Shown here: piece by piece, positions 23,511 through 32,665 of the stretch
How the letters are laid out: each line of letters starts with the position of its first letter
Position numbering within the stretch: position 1 is the stretch's first letter
Assembly (NCBI GenBank): GCA_949316235.1
Contig: OX438751.1
Location: 15,810,801 to 15,874,800, forward strand
DNA from: Oegoconia quadripuncta
Taxonomy: Eukaryota; Arthropoda; Insecta; Lepidoptera; Autostichidae
Length of the DNA: 64,000 nt
Direction: 5' to 3'
The notes under the pieces: generated by a model
Seen by the model: the letters and a program-made list of their open reading frames with translations, nothing else
Database searches by the model: none
What the model was told of the DNA's origin: nothing
Made by a program: the position numbers and the translations under genes

Positions 23511-23560
23511 CCTCGTCGTTCCACTCCCGAAAATTCGTTTTCGGGAGTGGAGCGGCGAGG
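23511..23560 (+). other. 23 bp hairpin with UUCG loop in element A
   Basis: Bases 23511-23533 pair with 23538-23560 around the loop TTCG (23534-23537), with only G-U wobbles as exceptions. In A' (27276-27325) several wobble pairs become Watson-Crick or the reverse, and one pair is lost. Confidence 0.85.
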
Positions 23561-23677
23561 GATGGTGGAGGGCAAATTCCACCACAGCGGGCTGCGGCGA
23601 GGAAGCGGCGCTCCCTGAGGAATGCCCATATATCCATATGGGCAGGGGACGCCGTGAAATCGCCTGCAGCACTTGGG

Positions 23678-23729
23678 CGACCTCTCCTTGACGACTGCAG
23701 CTAAGGCTGCGGCCGTCGACGAGAGGTCG
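23678..23729 (+). other. 24 bp imperfect hairpin in element A
   Basis: CGACCTCTC at 23678 pairs with GAGAGGTCG at 23721-23729, and inner GCAGC pairs with GCTGC around a TAAG loop. Two mismatches and two wobbles. Identical in A' at 27443-27494. Confidence 0.75.
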
Positions 23730-24213
23730 TGGGAAGCGGCCCTCTCCCTCTGTTCGCAGGGGGGGAGACGGCGGGCTGGTTGGACGGGCGGTGTCACCTG
23801 TCAGGTGTCAGCCATCGCCGCCCCTCGGGGCATCCCGCTGGTGTAGGCCGCTATGGTGGGGGACGACCTCTCTGTTGGGAGGCTGTCCCCTGCCATACCA
23901 TATGGTGGTAACCCTTAGCTACCGTGTGGTGTGGCGGGGGACTGCCTCTCTGTTATGGAGAGGTCGTAGCCGTGCGGGACGGCCACTCTTTGCCGCCCGC
24001 AGCCAGGTTTGAGCTGCGGACGCCAAGGAGAGGCCGTGGAAGGCGGTCCTCTCTCTCTGTGAGGCCATCACCCGCAGAGCGAGGGGAGATGCAGCCGCAC
24101 GGGGGGCACGGAGGAGAGCTTATCTTTGGTGATAGGCGATCCTCTGCCCCCCCTACCCTGCGGGGCCGTGGGCGGCGATCCGGGGGGATCACCGCCCACA
24201 CATAGGCCCCGCG

Positions 24214-24247
24214 AGAAGGCGCGCGCGGTGTTTTCCGCGCGCCTTCT
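24214..24247 (+). other. GC-rich hairpin in element A
   Basis: AGAAGGCGCGCGCGG pairs with CCGCGCGCCTTCT around TGTTTT, about 13 bp. Conserved in A' near 27970-28003. Confidence 0.75.
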
Positions 24248-24536
24248 AGAGGTGGCTGGACCAGGCGATTCCTCCCTGCTCCAGCCCAGAGGTGGGCCTG
24301 CCGCCGCTTGTCCTGGCGGCGGGCACCGCGCTGGCGTGGCTGCGGACGAATACCAGATGGTACCCGCGGCCACGCCGTCAACGGCGCGCGCGAGGGAACA
24401 CCCAGGAGTTTTTAGTCGGTAGGCCGGCACCTTCTGTGCCGGAGTCCGACATAATCCGCCCCCCTCCCCCGAGGAGGGCGGATAAGCATGAGCGTTTCTC
24501 CTGGTAAAAAAAAAAAAAAAAGGTTAGGCAGGATTG

Positions 24537-26792
24537 GGGTTCCCGAAATACCGCGCCTGGACCCGACGGAGTCCCGGGTAAGGCGCTGGTGTTGGCACTG
24601 GCTATCCTGGGGAACCGCATGAGGCAGCTATTCACTAGCTGCCTCCGTGACGGCGTGTTCCCCCTCGGCTGGAAGGAAGCGAGACTGGTGCTCCTGAAGA
24701 AGGAAGGAAGGACCGCAGACAATCCCTCTGCGTTCCGACCGATATGCCTGCTGAACGAGACGGGGAAACTCTTCGAGAGAGTTATCTCCGCTCGTATCAG
24801 CGGGCACCTGTCGCGAGTGGGTCCCGATTTGTCGGACCGCCAGTTCGGATTCCGACAGGGGCGATCGACGGTTGACGCGGTCAACCTCGTTCGCTCCCTG
24901 TCGGAATCGGCGGTCCGCGGGGGGGGTGTGGCGTTGGCGGTGAGTTTGGACATCGTCAACGCCTTCGGTGCCCTCCCCTGGCAGGCGATCAGGGAGGCCC
25001 TCGTGTATCACGAGGTGCCTCCCTACCTGCGGGCCGTTATCGGGGCCTACCTGCGCGACAGGACCGTGAGGTTTGTCGGTCGGAACGGGGTGGAAACACG
25101 GAGGGATGTCTGTTGCGGGGTTCCACAGGGGTCCGTTTTAGGGCCCCTGTTGTGGAACCTCGCATACGATGCGGTCCTTCGCATCAGTCTCCCCCCCGGC
25201 CTGTCTGTCGTCTGCTATGCAGACGACACACTGGTGTTGGCCGGGGGGACCGACTGCGAGTCGGTGCTTCGGCTCGCCGAACTTGGCGTGGCATGTGTCG
25301 TCGGGAAGGTACGCGAGCTGGGCCTGGAGGTAGCGCCTCACAAGACCGAGGCGCTATGGTTCCACGGCCTCCGAGGAGGCCGGCAACCACCCAGCTCGCG
25401 ACTCCGGGTAGGTGACGCTGAAGTCCAGGTGGGGCGGTGCATCAGGTACCTGGGCCTCACCCTGGACAGCCGATGGGGCTTCGAAGAGCATTTCGAGCGC
25501 CTGGTCCCCCGAGTGCGGAAGGTAGCGGGCGCGTTGCACCGCCTGCTACCTAATCTCGGGGGACCACGGGAGGAAGTTCGCCGCCTCTACGGTGGCGTCG
25601 TGCGATCCATGGCCCTCTACGGGGCCCCCGTCTGGTCCAACGACCTGGCGGGGTCCTCCCGCTGCAGAGCTCTCCTCGGGAGCCTGCAGCGGTTGATGGC
25701 CATCCGGATCGTACGAGGCTACCGGACGATCTCGTTCGAGGCGGCGACGGTCCTGGCGCGGACTCCACCCTTCGACATCCTGGCCGACATGGACGCCGCG
25801 GTCTACGACCGCATCCGTTCTGTCGGACGGGATGCCGAGGGGGTCGCGCCGGACCGAGAGCTCGAAATGCTACGGCAGAACGCACACCGACGTGCGCTGA
25901 CGCTCTGGCGGGAGCGCCTTGTGATACAAGGCTGCGCCCGCCAACGCGCCGTCGGAGCCGTTCTGCCGAACTTCGAAGCATGGATGGGGAGGAAAGGCTG
26001 CGTCACCTACAGGTTGACTCAGATACTCACCGGGCACGGGTGCTTCGGTGAGTATCTGAGTCGAATCGGACGGGAGGAGACGGCACGATGCCACCACTGC
26101 GCGTCCGACCAGGACTCCGCCCAGCACACGCTGGAGGACTGCCCGGCGTGGCAGTCCGAGCGTCGAGACCTGGTCGACCGGATCGGACGAGATCTGTCCC
26201 CGCCAGCATTAGTCGCGGCTATGCTGGCGAGCGAGGAGGGTTGGAGGGCAGCGGCCTCCTTCTGCGAAGCAGTCATGCTCGAGAAGGAGGCCGCAGAGCG
26301 GGATCGGGAGAGGGCCGATCCCGCTCGCAGGAGGCGACGTCGGGGGGGCGGCAACGCTCGCTAGCCCCCCCTGCACGTCGCCCGGGGTCGCGGGCGGCTA
26401 CATCTTCGGGGCGATGTAGCCGTCGGACGCGACCCGGGAGAGGATGACACCCCCCGGAGCGACCGGGGGGGTGTCGTCGCATCGGGCCCTGTCGCGCCTC
26501 ATACCGCCGGCTGATCGCGGTTTGAGGCTCGACAGCGCCCCCCGTGGAGGGCGTGCGTTTAGCCGCCCTCCGGGAATGGGCCTCCCCTTGTGAGGGGAGG
26601 CGAGGCGGGGGGGGACCTGGAGCCGCTTATGCGTTCCCAGGTCCTCCCTACTGCCGAGGAAGGTCGCCGGGGGGTTTTAGTGGGTAGTCCCGCTCCGATC
26701 TGGAGCGGGGAGTCCCACATATCCCCGCCGCCGATCCCCGTTGGCGGCGGGTTGAACGCGTAAATGCGTTTCCCCTCGACAAAAAAAAAAAA
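24537..26792 (+). mobile_element. 5'-truncated R1-clade-like LINE (B) with poly(A)
   Basis: Starts directly inside the reverse transcriptase region, right after the target word GGTTAGGCAGGATTG (24522-24536). It ends with A12 followed by GGCAGGATTG (26793-26802). The 3' UTR (26365-26780) closes with two GC-rich stem-loops (CCCGCTCC..GGAGCGGG and CCGCCGCC..GGCGGCGG) and the phrase AAATGCGTTTCCCCTC. Gag, endonuclease and the first part of the RT are missing, so this copy cannot move alone. Relatives of its 3' UTR are at 59819-60010 and 61855-61994. Confidence 0.85.
24541..26364 (+). pseudogene. partial LINE reverse transcriptase, R1-clade-like, frame still open
   Basis: An uninterrupted frame of about 607 codons. 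In order it shows APGPDGVPGKAL (RT block 0), ARLVLLKKEGR, FRPICLLNETGKLFERVI, FGFRQGRSTVDAV, LDIVNAF in place of the usual palm D-x-x-x-AF, the GVPQGSVLGPLLWN block, the catalytic YADD of VVCYADDTLVLAGG, and the thumb. At the C-terminus is a CCHC zinc-finger region (CHHCASDQDSAQHTLEDCP), as in R1/TRAS/SART-type LINEs. The first Met is at 24589, but the real start was far upstream and was lost on insertion. Absence of stops implies a young insertion. The exact family (TRAS, SART or another R1 relative) is not decided. Confidence 0.88.
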
Positions 26793-26802
26793 GGCAGGAT
26801 TG

Positions 26803-28278
26803 GGGTGCGATGTCAGACAACCTCCTCGTGTGCCTGATGGCTACTTGTCCCCCTGGATACGTCTGGGGGGAACGGTAGTCGTTGGGCCGGTGCACCCTGG
26901 GCATCGGTCAACAACTTCCCTTTTAGGGTTCTTGTTGGCCGATGGCGAATAGTCTGACACCGGGGGGGCTCCTCCGCGTGTCCCTCTGGTTTAGCAGAGG
27001 GCACTGCGGATGGAGCAGGAGACGCTCCCCTCCTAGTGGGGGAGTAAGGGTGGGCTCGGTGTGCACTCGCACTGCCGCCGAGCAGGCCTGGGGAGGAGGT
27101 TAGGGGGAACCTCCTACCCCTTGCCACCGCCGGGCTCGTAATCCGGGACCGCGGCTTTCAGCTGCAGTCCGGGACCGAGGGTCTTGGCTTAACCGCCCGG
27201 ACCGCGAGGAAGGAAAACCTCTATAAAAAACCAGCCCAAGTCTCGGCTCCGAGGCCCGCCTCGGCGCCGAGATGCCCTCGTCGTCCCACTCCCGAAAATT
27301 CGTTTTCGGGAGTGGAACGACGGGGGATGGTGGAGGGCGAATTCCACCACAGCGGGCTGCGGCGAGGAAGCGGCGCTCCCTGAGGAATGCCCATATGTCC
27401 ATATGGGCAGGGGACGCCGTGGAATCGCCTGCAGCACTTGGGCGACCTCTCCTTGACGACTGCAGCTAAGGCTGCGGCCGTCGACGAGAGGTCGTGGGAA
27501 GCGGCCCTCTCCCTCTGCTCGCAGGGGGAGACGGCGGGGGGGTTGGGGAGGCGGTGTCCCCCCGCCTCCTCTCCGGGCCTCCCGCTGTTGCAGGCCGCTA
27601 TGGTGGGGGACGACCTCTCTGTTGAGGGGCCGCCCCCTACCACACCATATGATGGGGATGGGCTCCTTACCATGTGGTGTGGTGGGGGACCGCCTCTCTG
27701 CTATGGGGAGGTCGTAGCCGTGCGGGACGGCCACTCCTTGCCGCCCGCAGCCAGGTTTGAGCTGCGGACGCCAGGGGGAGGCCGTGGAAAGCGGTCCTCT
27801 CTCTCTGCGAGGGTCACGCACAGACCTCGCAGAGCGAGGGGAGATGCAGCCGCATGGGGGGCACGGAGGAGAGCTTATCTTCAATGATAGGCGATCCTCT
27901 GCCCCCCCTACCCTGCGGGGCCGTGGGTGGCGATCCGGGGGGATCACCGCCCACACATAGGCCCCGCGAGAAGGCGCGCGCGGTGTTTTCCGCGCGCCTT
28001 CTAGAGGTGGCTGGACCAGGCGATTCCTCCCTGCTCCAGCCCAGAGGTGGGCCTGCCGCCGTTTGTCCTGGCGGCGGGCACCGCGCTGGCGTGGCTGCGG
28101 ACGAATACCAGATGGTACCCGCGGCCACGCCGTCAACGGCGCGCGCGAGGGAACACCCAGGAGTTTTTAGTCGGTAGGCCGGCACCTTCTGTGCCGGAGT
28201 CCGACATAATCCGCCCCCCTCCCCCGAGGAGGGCGGATAAGCATGAGCGTTTCTCCTGGTAAAAAAAAAAAAAAAAAA
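26803..28278 (+). mobile_element. GC-rich non-coding retroelement A' (copy of A)
   Basis: 1,476 bases, ends in A18, flanked by GGCAGGATTG (26793-26802) and GGTTAGGCAGGATTG (28279-28293). Collinear with A and, outside 27517-27670, nearly identical by eye. Its reading frames do not match those of A. Hairpins are conserved, including the UUCG one (27276-27325). Confidence 0.75.
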
Positions 28279-28293
28279 GGTTAGGCAGGATTG
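28279..28293 (+). repeat. target word closing the retroelement array
   Basis: GGTTAGGCAGGATTG, identical to 23024-23038 and 24522-24536 and matching 10 bases at 26793-26802. Since 28294 onward is ordinary intron sequence, this is host target sequence and defines the duplication. Confidence 0.85.
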
Positions 28294-28966
28294 TCGTCAA
28301 CTTATGAGACAGCCTGTATATCAGCGTAGTTGCATATAATTAGGTAACTTTTTACGATATTACAACGCCATTAATGCAATCAGGAAGATGGAGAACGGAA
28401 CTGCATTAAACTTGGTTGACTTGCACTGTTTTGGTGCTTAGTTATAATTACATGAAAGGTAACATAATGGTCTTTGTAAAAAGCGTACTTACGACAGTTT
28501 CTTGCAATAACCAACAGTATTTATTAAATGTTATATACATTTTGGTTTGTTTACTTAATTTTGTTGTCGATTGTAATTTAGTTAAACTATTATATATTAA
28601 AGTGGAAGCTAAAAAACTAATTCTAAAGAGCTATCAATTTTATAGTTTGCATGAAATGTTTTTTTCTGAAACATGATTGGTTAATTACTTAAATAATTTG
28701 CAGAGTCGTCCAGAAGAATCTCTCTTAGAGATAAGCTTAGCTTCATCCATATTTGTGGATGATTTTTCTATTTGTGTTTTTGTGCACTAAAGAATAATTA
28801 CCTATTTTATTTATTTTAATTAACTTTTTCATCTAGAGAGGATAGTTTTAATACCTATTTGCATCAAAATCATGTTGAAAAACGAATGGCATAAACCACC
28901 TTTATGAAATCGGGTATTAAGTAGTATTTACCTAAGTATGTATGGTTATGGCTAAGAAAACCTTAC
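28294..28966. other. Ddc intron, no feature
   Basis: AT-rich intronic sequence. Nothing recognisable beyond the splice donor ATGG/GTAAGG of the Ddc exon at 28967. Confidence 0.5.
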
Positions 28967-29201
28967 CCATGTAAAACCAATGCAAGCGATGGCCCCGCTC
29001 AGCATATCGGCGACGATGGACGGGTAAGAATTTGCTGTGGGGAAGTAAGCATGGAACCGTGGTGAGTGCCAGTGGGTCACTCCGGACATGACCACGCGTT
29101 CTATGTCAGCCATCACCGCCGTCCACGGCTCTGCCTCCTGCGGCGCCTGTGCAGGCACCAGCGGCCGGAGGTATCCGGGTTTCACAGATGGCACCACTTG
29201 T
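28967..29201 (-). CDS. Ddc: dopa decarboxylase, second coding exon
   Basis: 235 bases with acceptor AATTTTCAG/ACAAGT and donor TGG/GTAAGG. Encodes (R)[14 protein letters not shown], then [20 protein letters not shown] and [14 protein letters not shown], the N-terminal three-helix and substrate-pocket region highly conserved in Ddc. The first base completes Arg27 with the previous exon. Confidence 0.96.
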
Positions 29202-29404
29202 CTGAAAATTCAGTTACTATAGTAGTTATAAGCTTAGCATAGCGACACATCAGAAAATCGGTGAACGGTTTATGCATACAGATGCGTCAGAAATGTTGTT
29301 CATTAACCAAGGGTACCTATGTATTTTGAAACTTCATAATTTCGAAATTTCGGACTTTATTAACCAGTTATCTGCTCATGTTAGCCGCCTTCACAAAGTT
29401 AATA

Positions 29405-29520
29405 AATCCTTCAAAGAGCAAGTATAGGTACGCTTTTATAATAAGGTTCTGGTAGACTTTCAGAATTTGCCTTTAAATAAATTTAAAGCACTCATAAAAC
29501 AGAAATTATTAGCAAAAAGC
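29405..29520 (+). pseudogene. LINE fragment (C-terminal), Ddc intron
   Basis: Encodes VRFYNKVLVDFQNLPLNKFK then IKQKLLAKSY, matching the C-terminal region of the LINE at 17520-17975. A short relic. Confidence 0.6.
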
Positions 29521-29690
29521 TATTTCTACATTTTTTTTACTTAGAAACCTAAGGTTATCTACTTACGTTAGGTTTCTAAGTAAAAATTAATTTATTTATT
29601 ATACAATTTACACTTTATGGATTCTTATGTGTCACATGGAATTACTGAGCCAATATTTGAAGGTACTTTAATTCACAATCAAAAACACAC

Positions 29691-29770
29691 CTTTCTCTTA
29701 TATTGTCCAAGTACTCAGCGATATACTCCGCCATCGCCTTAGCGAAGTCCTTAAAATCGCCGGACTCCAT
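29691..29770 (-). CDS. Ddc: dopa decarboxylase, first coding exon
   Basis: ATG at 29770, five bases after the acceptor TATTTCACAG (exon start 29775), donor GAAAG/GTGTGT. Encodes MESGDFKDFAKAMAEYIAEY and LDNIRE, the usual Ddc N-terminus. The splice site just before the ATG shows that the promoter and a non-coding exon lie upstream, for which 39619-39751 is the candidate. Confidence 0.94.
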
Positions 29771-29861
29771 TGTTCCTGTGAAATAAATGATAAAACATAA
29801 AATGCCGAAAAGGATTTATTTAATATTTTTTATTTAATTTAATTTATTAATTTGACGATCG

Positions 29862-30058
29862 ATGGGTGTAGTGAACCCTGTCAGCGAAACCAACGGTTGC
29901 GGGTTCGAATCCTGCGAGGGATAAATGTTTGTATGATGTTTATATAAATATTTATGTATGTGTATCCGTTACCTAGTATCCATCGTTACAAGCTTTGCTT
30001 AGTTTAGGACTAGATGATTGGTGTAAGTGCCCCAAATATTTATTTATTTATTTAATTA
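29862..30058 (+). repeat. tRNA-derived SINE, family 1
   Basis: GATGGGTGTAGTG head, B-box-like GGGTTCGAATCCTGC, body tatccgttacctagtatccat, tttgcttagtttaggactag and a TTATTTATTTA tail. A few bases shorter in the head than other copies. Confidence 0.78.
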
Positions 30059-32339
30059 TTAAACTATGTAATTTTTAGAAAACAATTTTTAAAGAAAAAC
30101 CCATTGTGATTACAAAAACCGGGAAAATTAATTATGCCGAATTAGTCTCTGCATTTAGGGTGGCATGATAAGCGCTTAAGTCTCGCTGTTCAAACAGCAA
30201 AGTGGTTCAGCAAGACATGGGACAATTTTTCTATTTCAATTTTTTTTTGGATATAATATGTTCCAATAATACACAAATTTATGATATACGAGTATATCCC
30301 TTGCGTTTCTTACAATAGAAATACAATAGAACGGACGTTCAGGGACATAGCACCAGACACAATAGAAGTTTTTTTATTATAATATGCGTCGAGAAGCCGG
30401 ATGAGTCCCAGAACTTGTTAAGAGTAAGTAAAAAATAAAAATAAAATAAAACAAGAGTTCTTGATCATTTAGACAACGGGGTTTCGAAATTAGTAAAGTT
30501 TTTTGATGTAGGTACTCGTACCACTTTTGGAAACCGGATGTATTAACACATTGTCCGCACTAAGAATTGATCTATCATAACTTCATAAGCGAATCTATGA
30601 ATAAGCGAATATTTGACAAGTTGACTAACAAATGCCTTGTAGAAAATATGTTTGCAAAATAAAACTGAATGCATTTTCTATGTAGGTAAATCATGCTGAC
30701 TATGTGGTGGTTTGTATTGTGGTGCGCAGGGGGCTAGGGAATCTACCCGGCTTGTAGACCTCGCTCAATGCCGAGAGAACGGCACTTGCGCAAGCCAATC
30801 GAGCAAATGGTGCGAGGTTATTCGCGGACCTCGCTGCTAGCCCGTATACAATAAACACTAGCCATGTCAAATACTCGCTATTGTCCGACAATGTATACCT
30901 AAATCAGCTCAATTACTAAATGAGGCACCTATTTTAGAGACGTAACAGGTATATAATAAAAATTAATTGATGAAGGCCAAATTGATAAAATGCAAGATTC
31001 GGTACAGATATTATGAAATGAGGCTTTATCATTGTAGGTATTCAACAAAACAGAAAAACACGACGATTATGTTCAATTAATTACTGTTAGAATCTCGGTC
31101 ATAGAAATCATAGTTAGGTCAAGTTACAGAAACCATGGTTATGTCATGCTTCCAATGAACAACTGAATTGAATATGGATATCACGGAATGATTGTGGGTT
31201 ATTCGTGTCGTGGTATCATCAACCGTTGAAGCGTTTTTTGGGGTTCCGTAGGGGTTCCTATGTTTAGTTCGCTATGTCCGCCTATGTCTGTCTGCCCGAG
31301 GCTTTGCTCAGAGGCTCTTAAGTACTAGGAAACTGTAATTTGGCATGGGTATGGGTACATATTCATCATGCCGACAAACTGGTAAACTTCAAATTTTTAG
31401 CTAGAGTCCACTTGACTCTCGTCATCGTCGTTTCCGTACAACTGAACGATTGATTTTGAATACGTGAAAAAATTCACGGCAGTAGTATATTATAATGAAT
31501 TTAAAGGGAAAACTACCTCAGTTAATGAGTAATAATCGAAAAACTTATGTCCTTACTTTCCGTTGAAAATGGTTTATCAAACAACAAAAAGCCTCCTTCT
31601 AAGTCCGCAAATTGTGGAGTACGGAACCCTACACACCGGCCACCGTATGGCCCGACACGCACTTGGCCGTTCTTTATAACATTAGGTAAATTAGATACCA
31701 TAAAATTAATGACAGTTTCAAGAGAATATGATTTGTAATAAAGGTGTGTATTGAAATTATCTATCTATGCCGGATAATCAATGAATGAGTTAGGATAATA
31801 ATAACTATATGGGTAATTTATTGATGATAAATTGACAAATTAGATAAGTATAGGCGATTAATTTTGTAAAATTCACAGACAGTCTCTTCTAAATACAAAA
31901 ATACTGGAAATCGATAAAACAATTTATTTATAACTGTCCAAACTGATCAACACAGAAAATAATAAAAACAAGATTTTTTATTTATTTCATTGATAGATGA
32001 TGTTCATTCATTTTAAGGCTCTATCTGCCTACTTTACTTTACCTAAACTTTTGATTGCAAGAAATCCCTCTATGGGCTAAGACACAGTTATAATAATGTG
32101 GTTTAATTTTCTTAACTTATGTAAAAGCAATGGCATGGTTTTAATTATTTTCATGTCAAGACAATCACTTTTATTTTTAAATCATGAATATTACTATAAT
32201 GTATTATATAATAACGATAGGTTGACATTGTAAAAGTGAGCTATTTTTAAGAGTGAGAGAGGTGCCGCATCGATTTGTCCTGGCAAAAAAAATCTAAATC
32301 GGACAATATTGGCCGCGAGGATGGAATATATGGAATTTT
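30059..32339. other. intron 1 sequence, no gene
   Basis: No protein-like frame. 30700-30890 is a moderately GC-rich patch I cannot identify. 31235-31335 carries the dispersed ggggttccgta..gtctgtctg phrase. Confidence 0.4.
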
Positions 32340-32665
32340 ATGCCTTTTTAACCGCCTCCGTGGCTCAATGTAAACAACATTGGGTATTCGATTCGGAGGT
32401 CGTGGGTTACATGTTTTAAGTACTCGGTTTGGTTGGTGGTTGGGCATTTTAAATGTCCGCCTGGCTAGCTACCGCAATCTTATCTAAATCTGCCGCCAAG
32501 CAGCAATGTTAATAGCATTGTTGTGTTCCGGTTGTCAGAGATAAGATAGCCAGTCCCCCAAATGTGTTGGGATTTCCGAGTCAGTATGCTTCCACCTTCG
32601 ATCTCATCATCACTTAACATCAGGTGTGATTGAGGTCAAGTACCAACACGTTGTGCATTAAAAAA
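32340..32665 (+). repeat. tRNA-derived SINE, family 3
   Basis: Starts CCGCCTCCGTGGCTCAA, then GAGGTCGTGGGTTACATG (degenerate B-box), the family body (tactcggtttggttggtgg, gtccgcctggctagctacc, atctgccgccaagcagc, agatagccagtcccccaa) and ends near ttgtgcattaaaaaa. The most complete family 3 copy here. Confidence 0.75.

Larger units (their letters stand above)
23039..24521 (+). mobile_element. GC-rich non-coding retroelement A (1.48 kb, poly(A))
   Basis: Flanked by GGTTAGGCAGGATTG at 23024-23038 and 24522-24536, ending in A16. A second copy (A') is at 26803-28278. Open frames exist on both strands because of high GC, but they differ in length and phase between the two copies, so no protein is indicated. 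It is full of hairpins (23478-23507, 23511-23560, 23678-23729, 24214-24247) and ends in two stem-loops (24423-24442, about 24456-24483) laid out like those at the 3' end of the neighbouring LINE B. Best read as a non-autonomous element copied by a LINE of the B type; that is inference. The segment 23750-23910 differs most from A'. Confidence 0.75.
19883..28966 (-). other. Ddc intron between coding exons 2 and 3 (9.1 kb)
   Basis: The intron is defined by the two exons. It contains the inverted repeat pair 19970-20345 / 22320-22890, the GC-rich retroelement array 23006-28293 and otherwise AT-rich sequence with no gene. The array is inserted with its RT frame antisense to Ddc. Confidence 0.85.

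Noticed and set aside
23335..24507. Many overlapping open frames on both strands of element A
   Set aside because: Stops are rare in GC-rich DNA. The frames around 23500-23560 mirror each other on both strands because of a perfect hairpin. None is kept in length in A'.
24378..25011. Minus-strand frames of 193 and 127 codons opposite LINE B
   Set aside because: They are antisense shadows of the reverse transcriptase frame, whose RT motifs are unmistakable.
27189..28136. A 315-codon minus-strand open frame in element A'
   Set aside because: The equivalent stretch of A is broken into shorter frames in other phases, the residues are Pro/Arg-rich as expected from translating GC-rich DNA, and no domain is visible.
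30700..30891. Possible small protein with an Ala/Leu-rich segment
   Set aside because: No start context, splice sites or homology that I recognise. More likely a piece of an unknown repeat.
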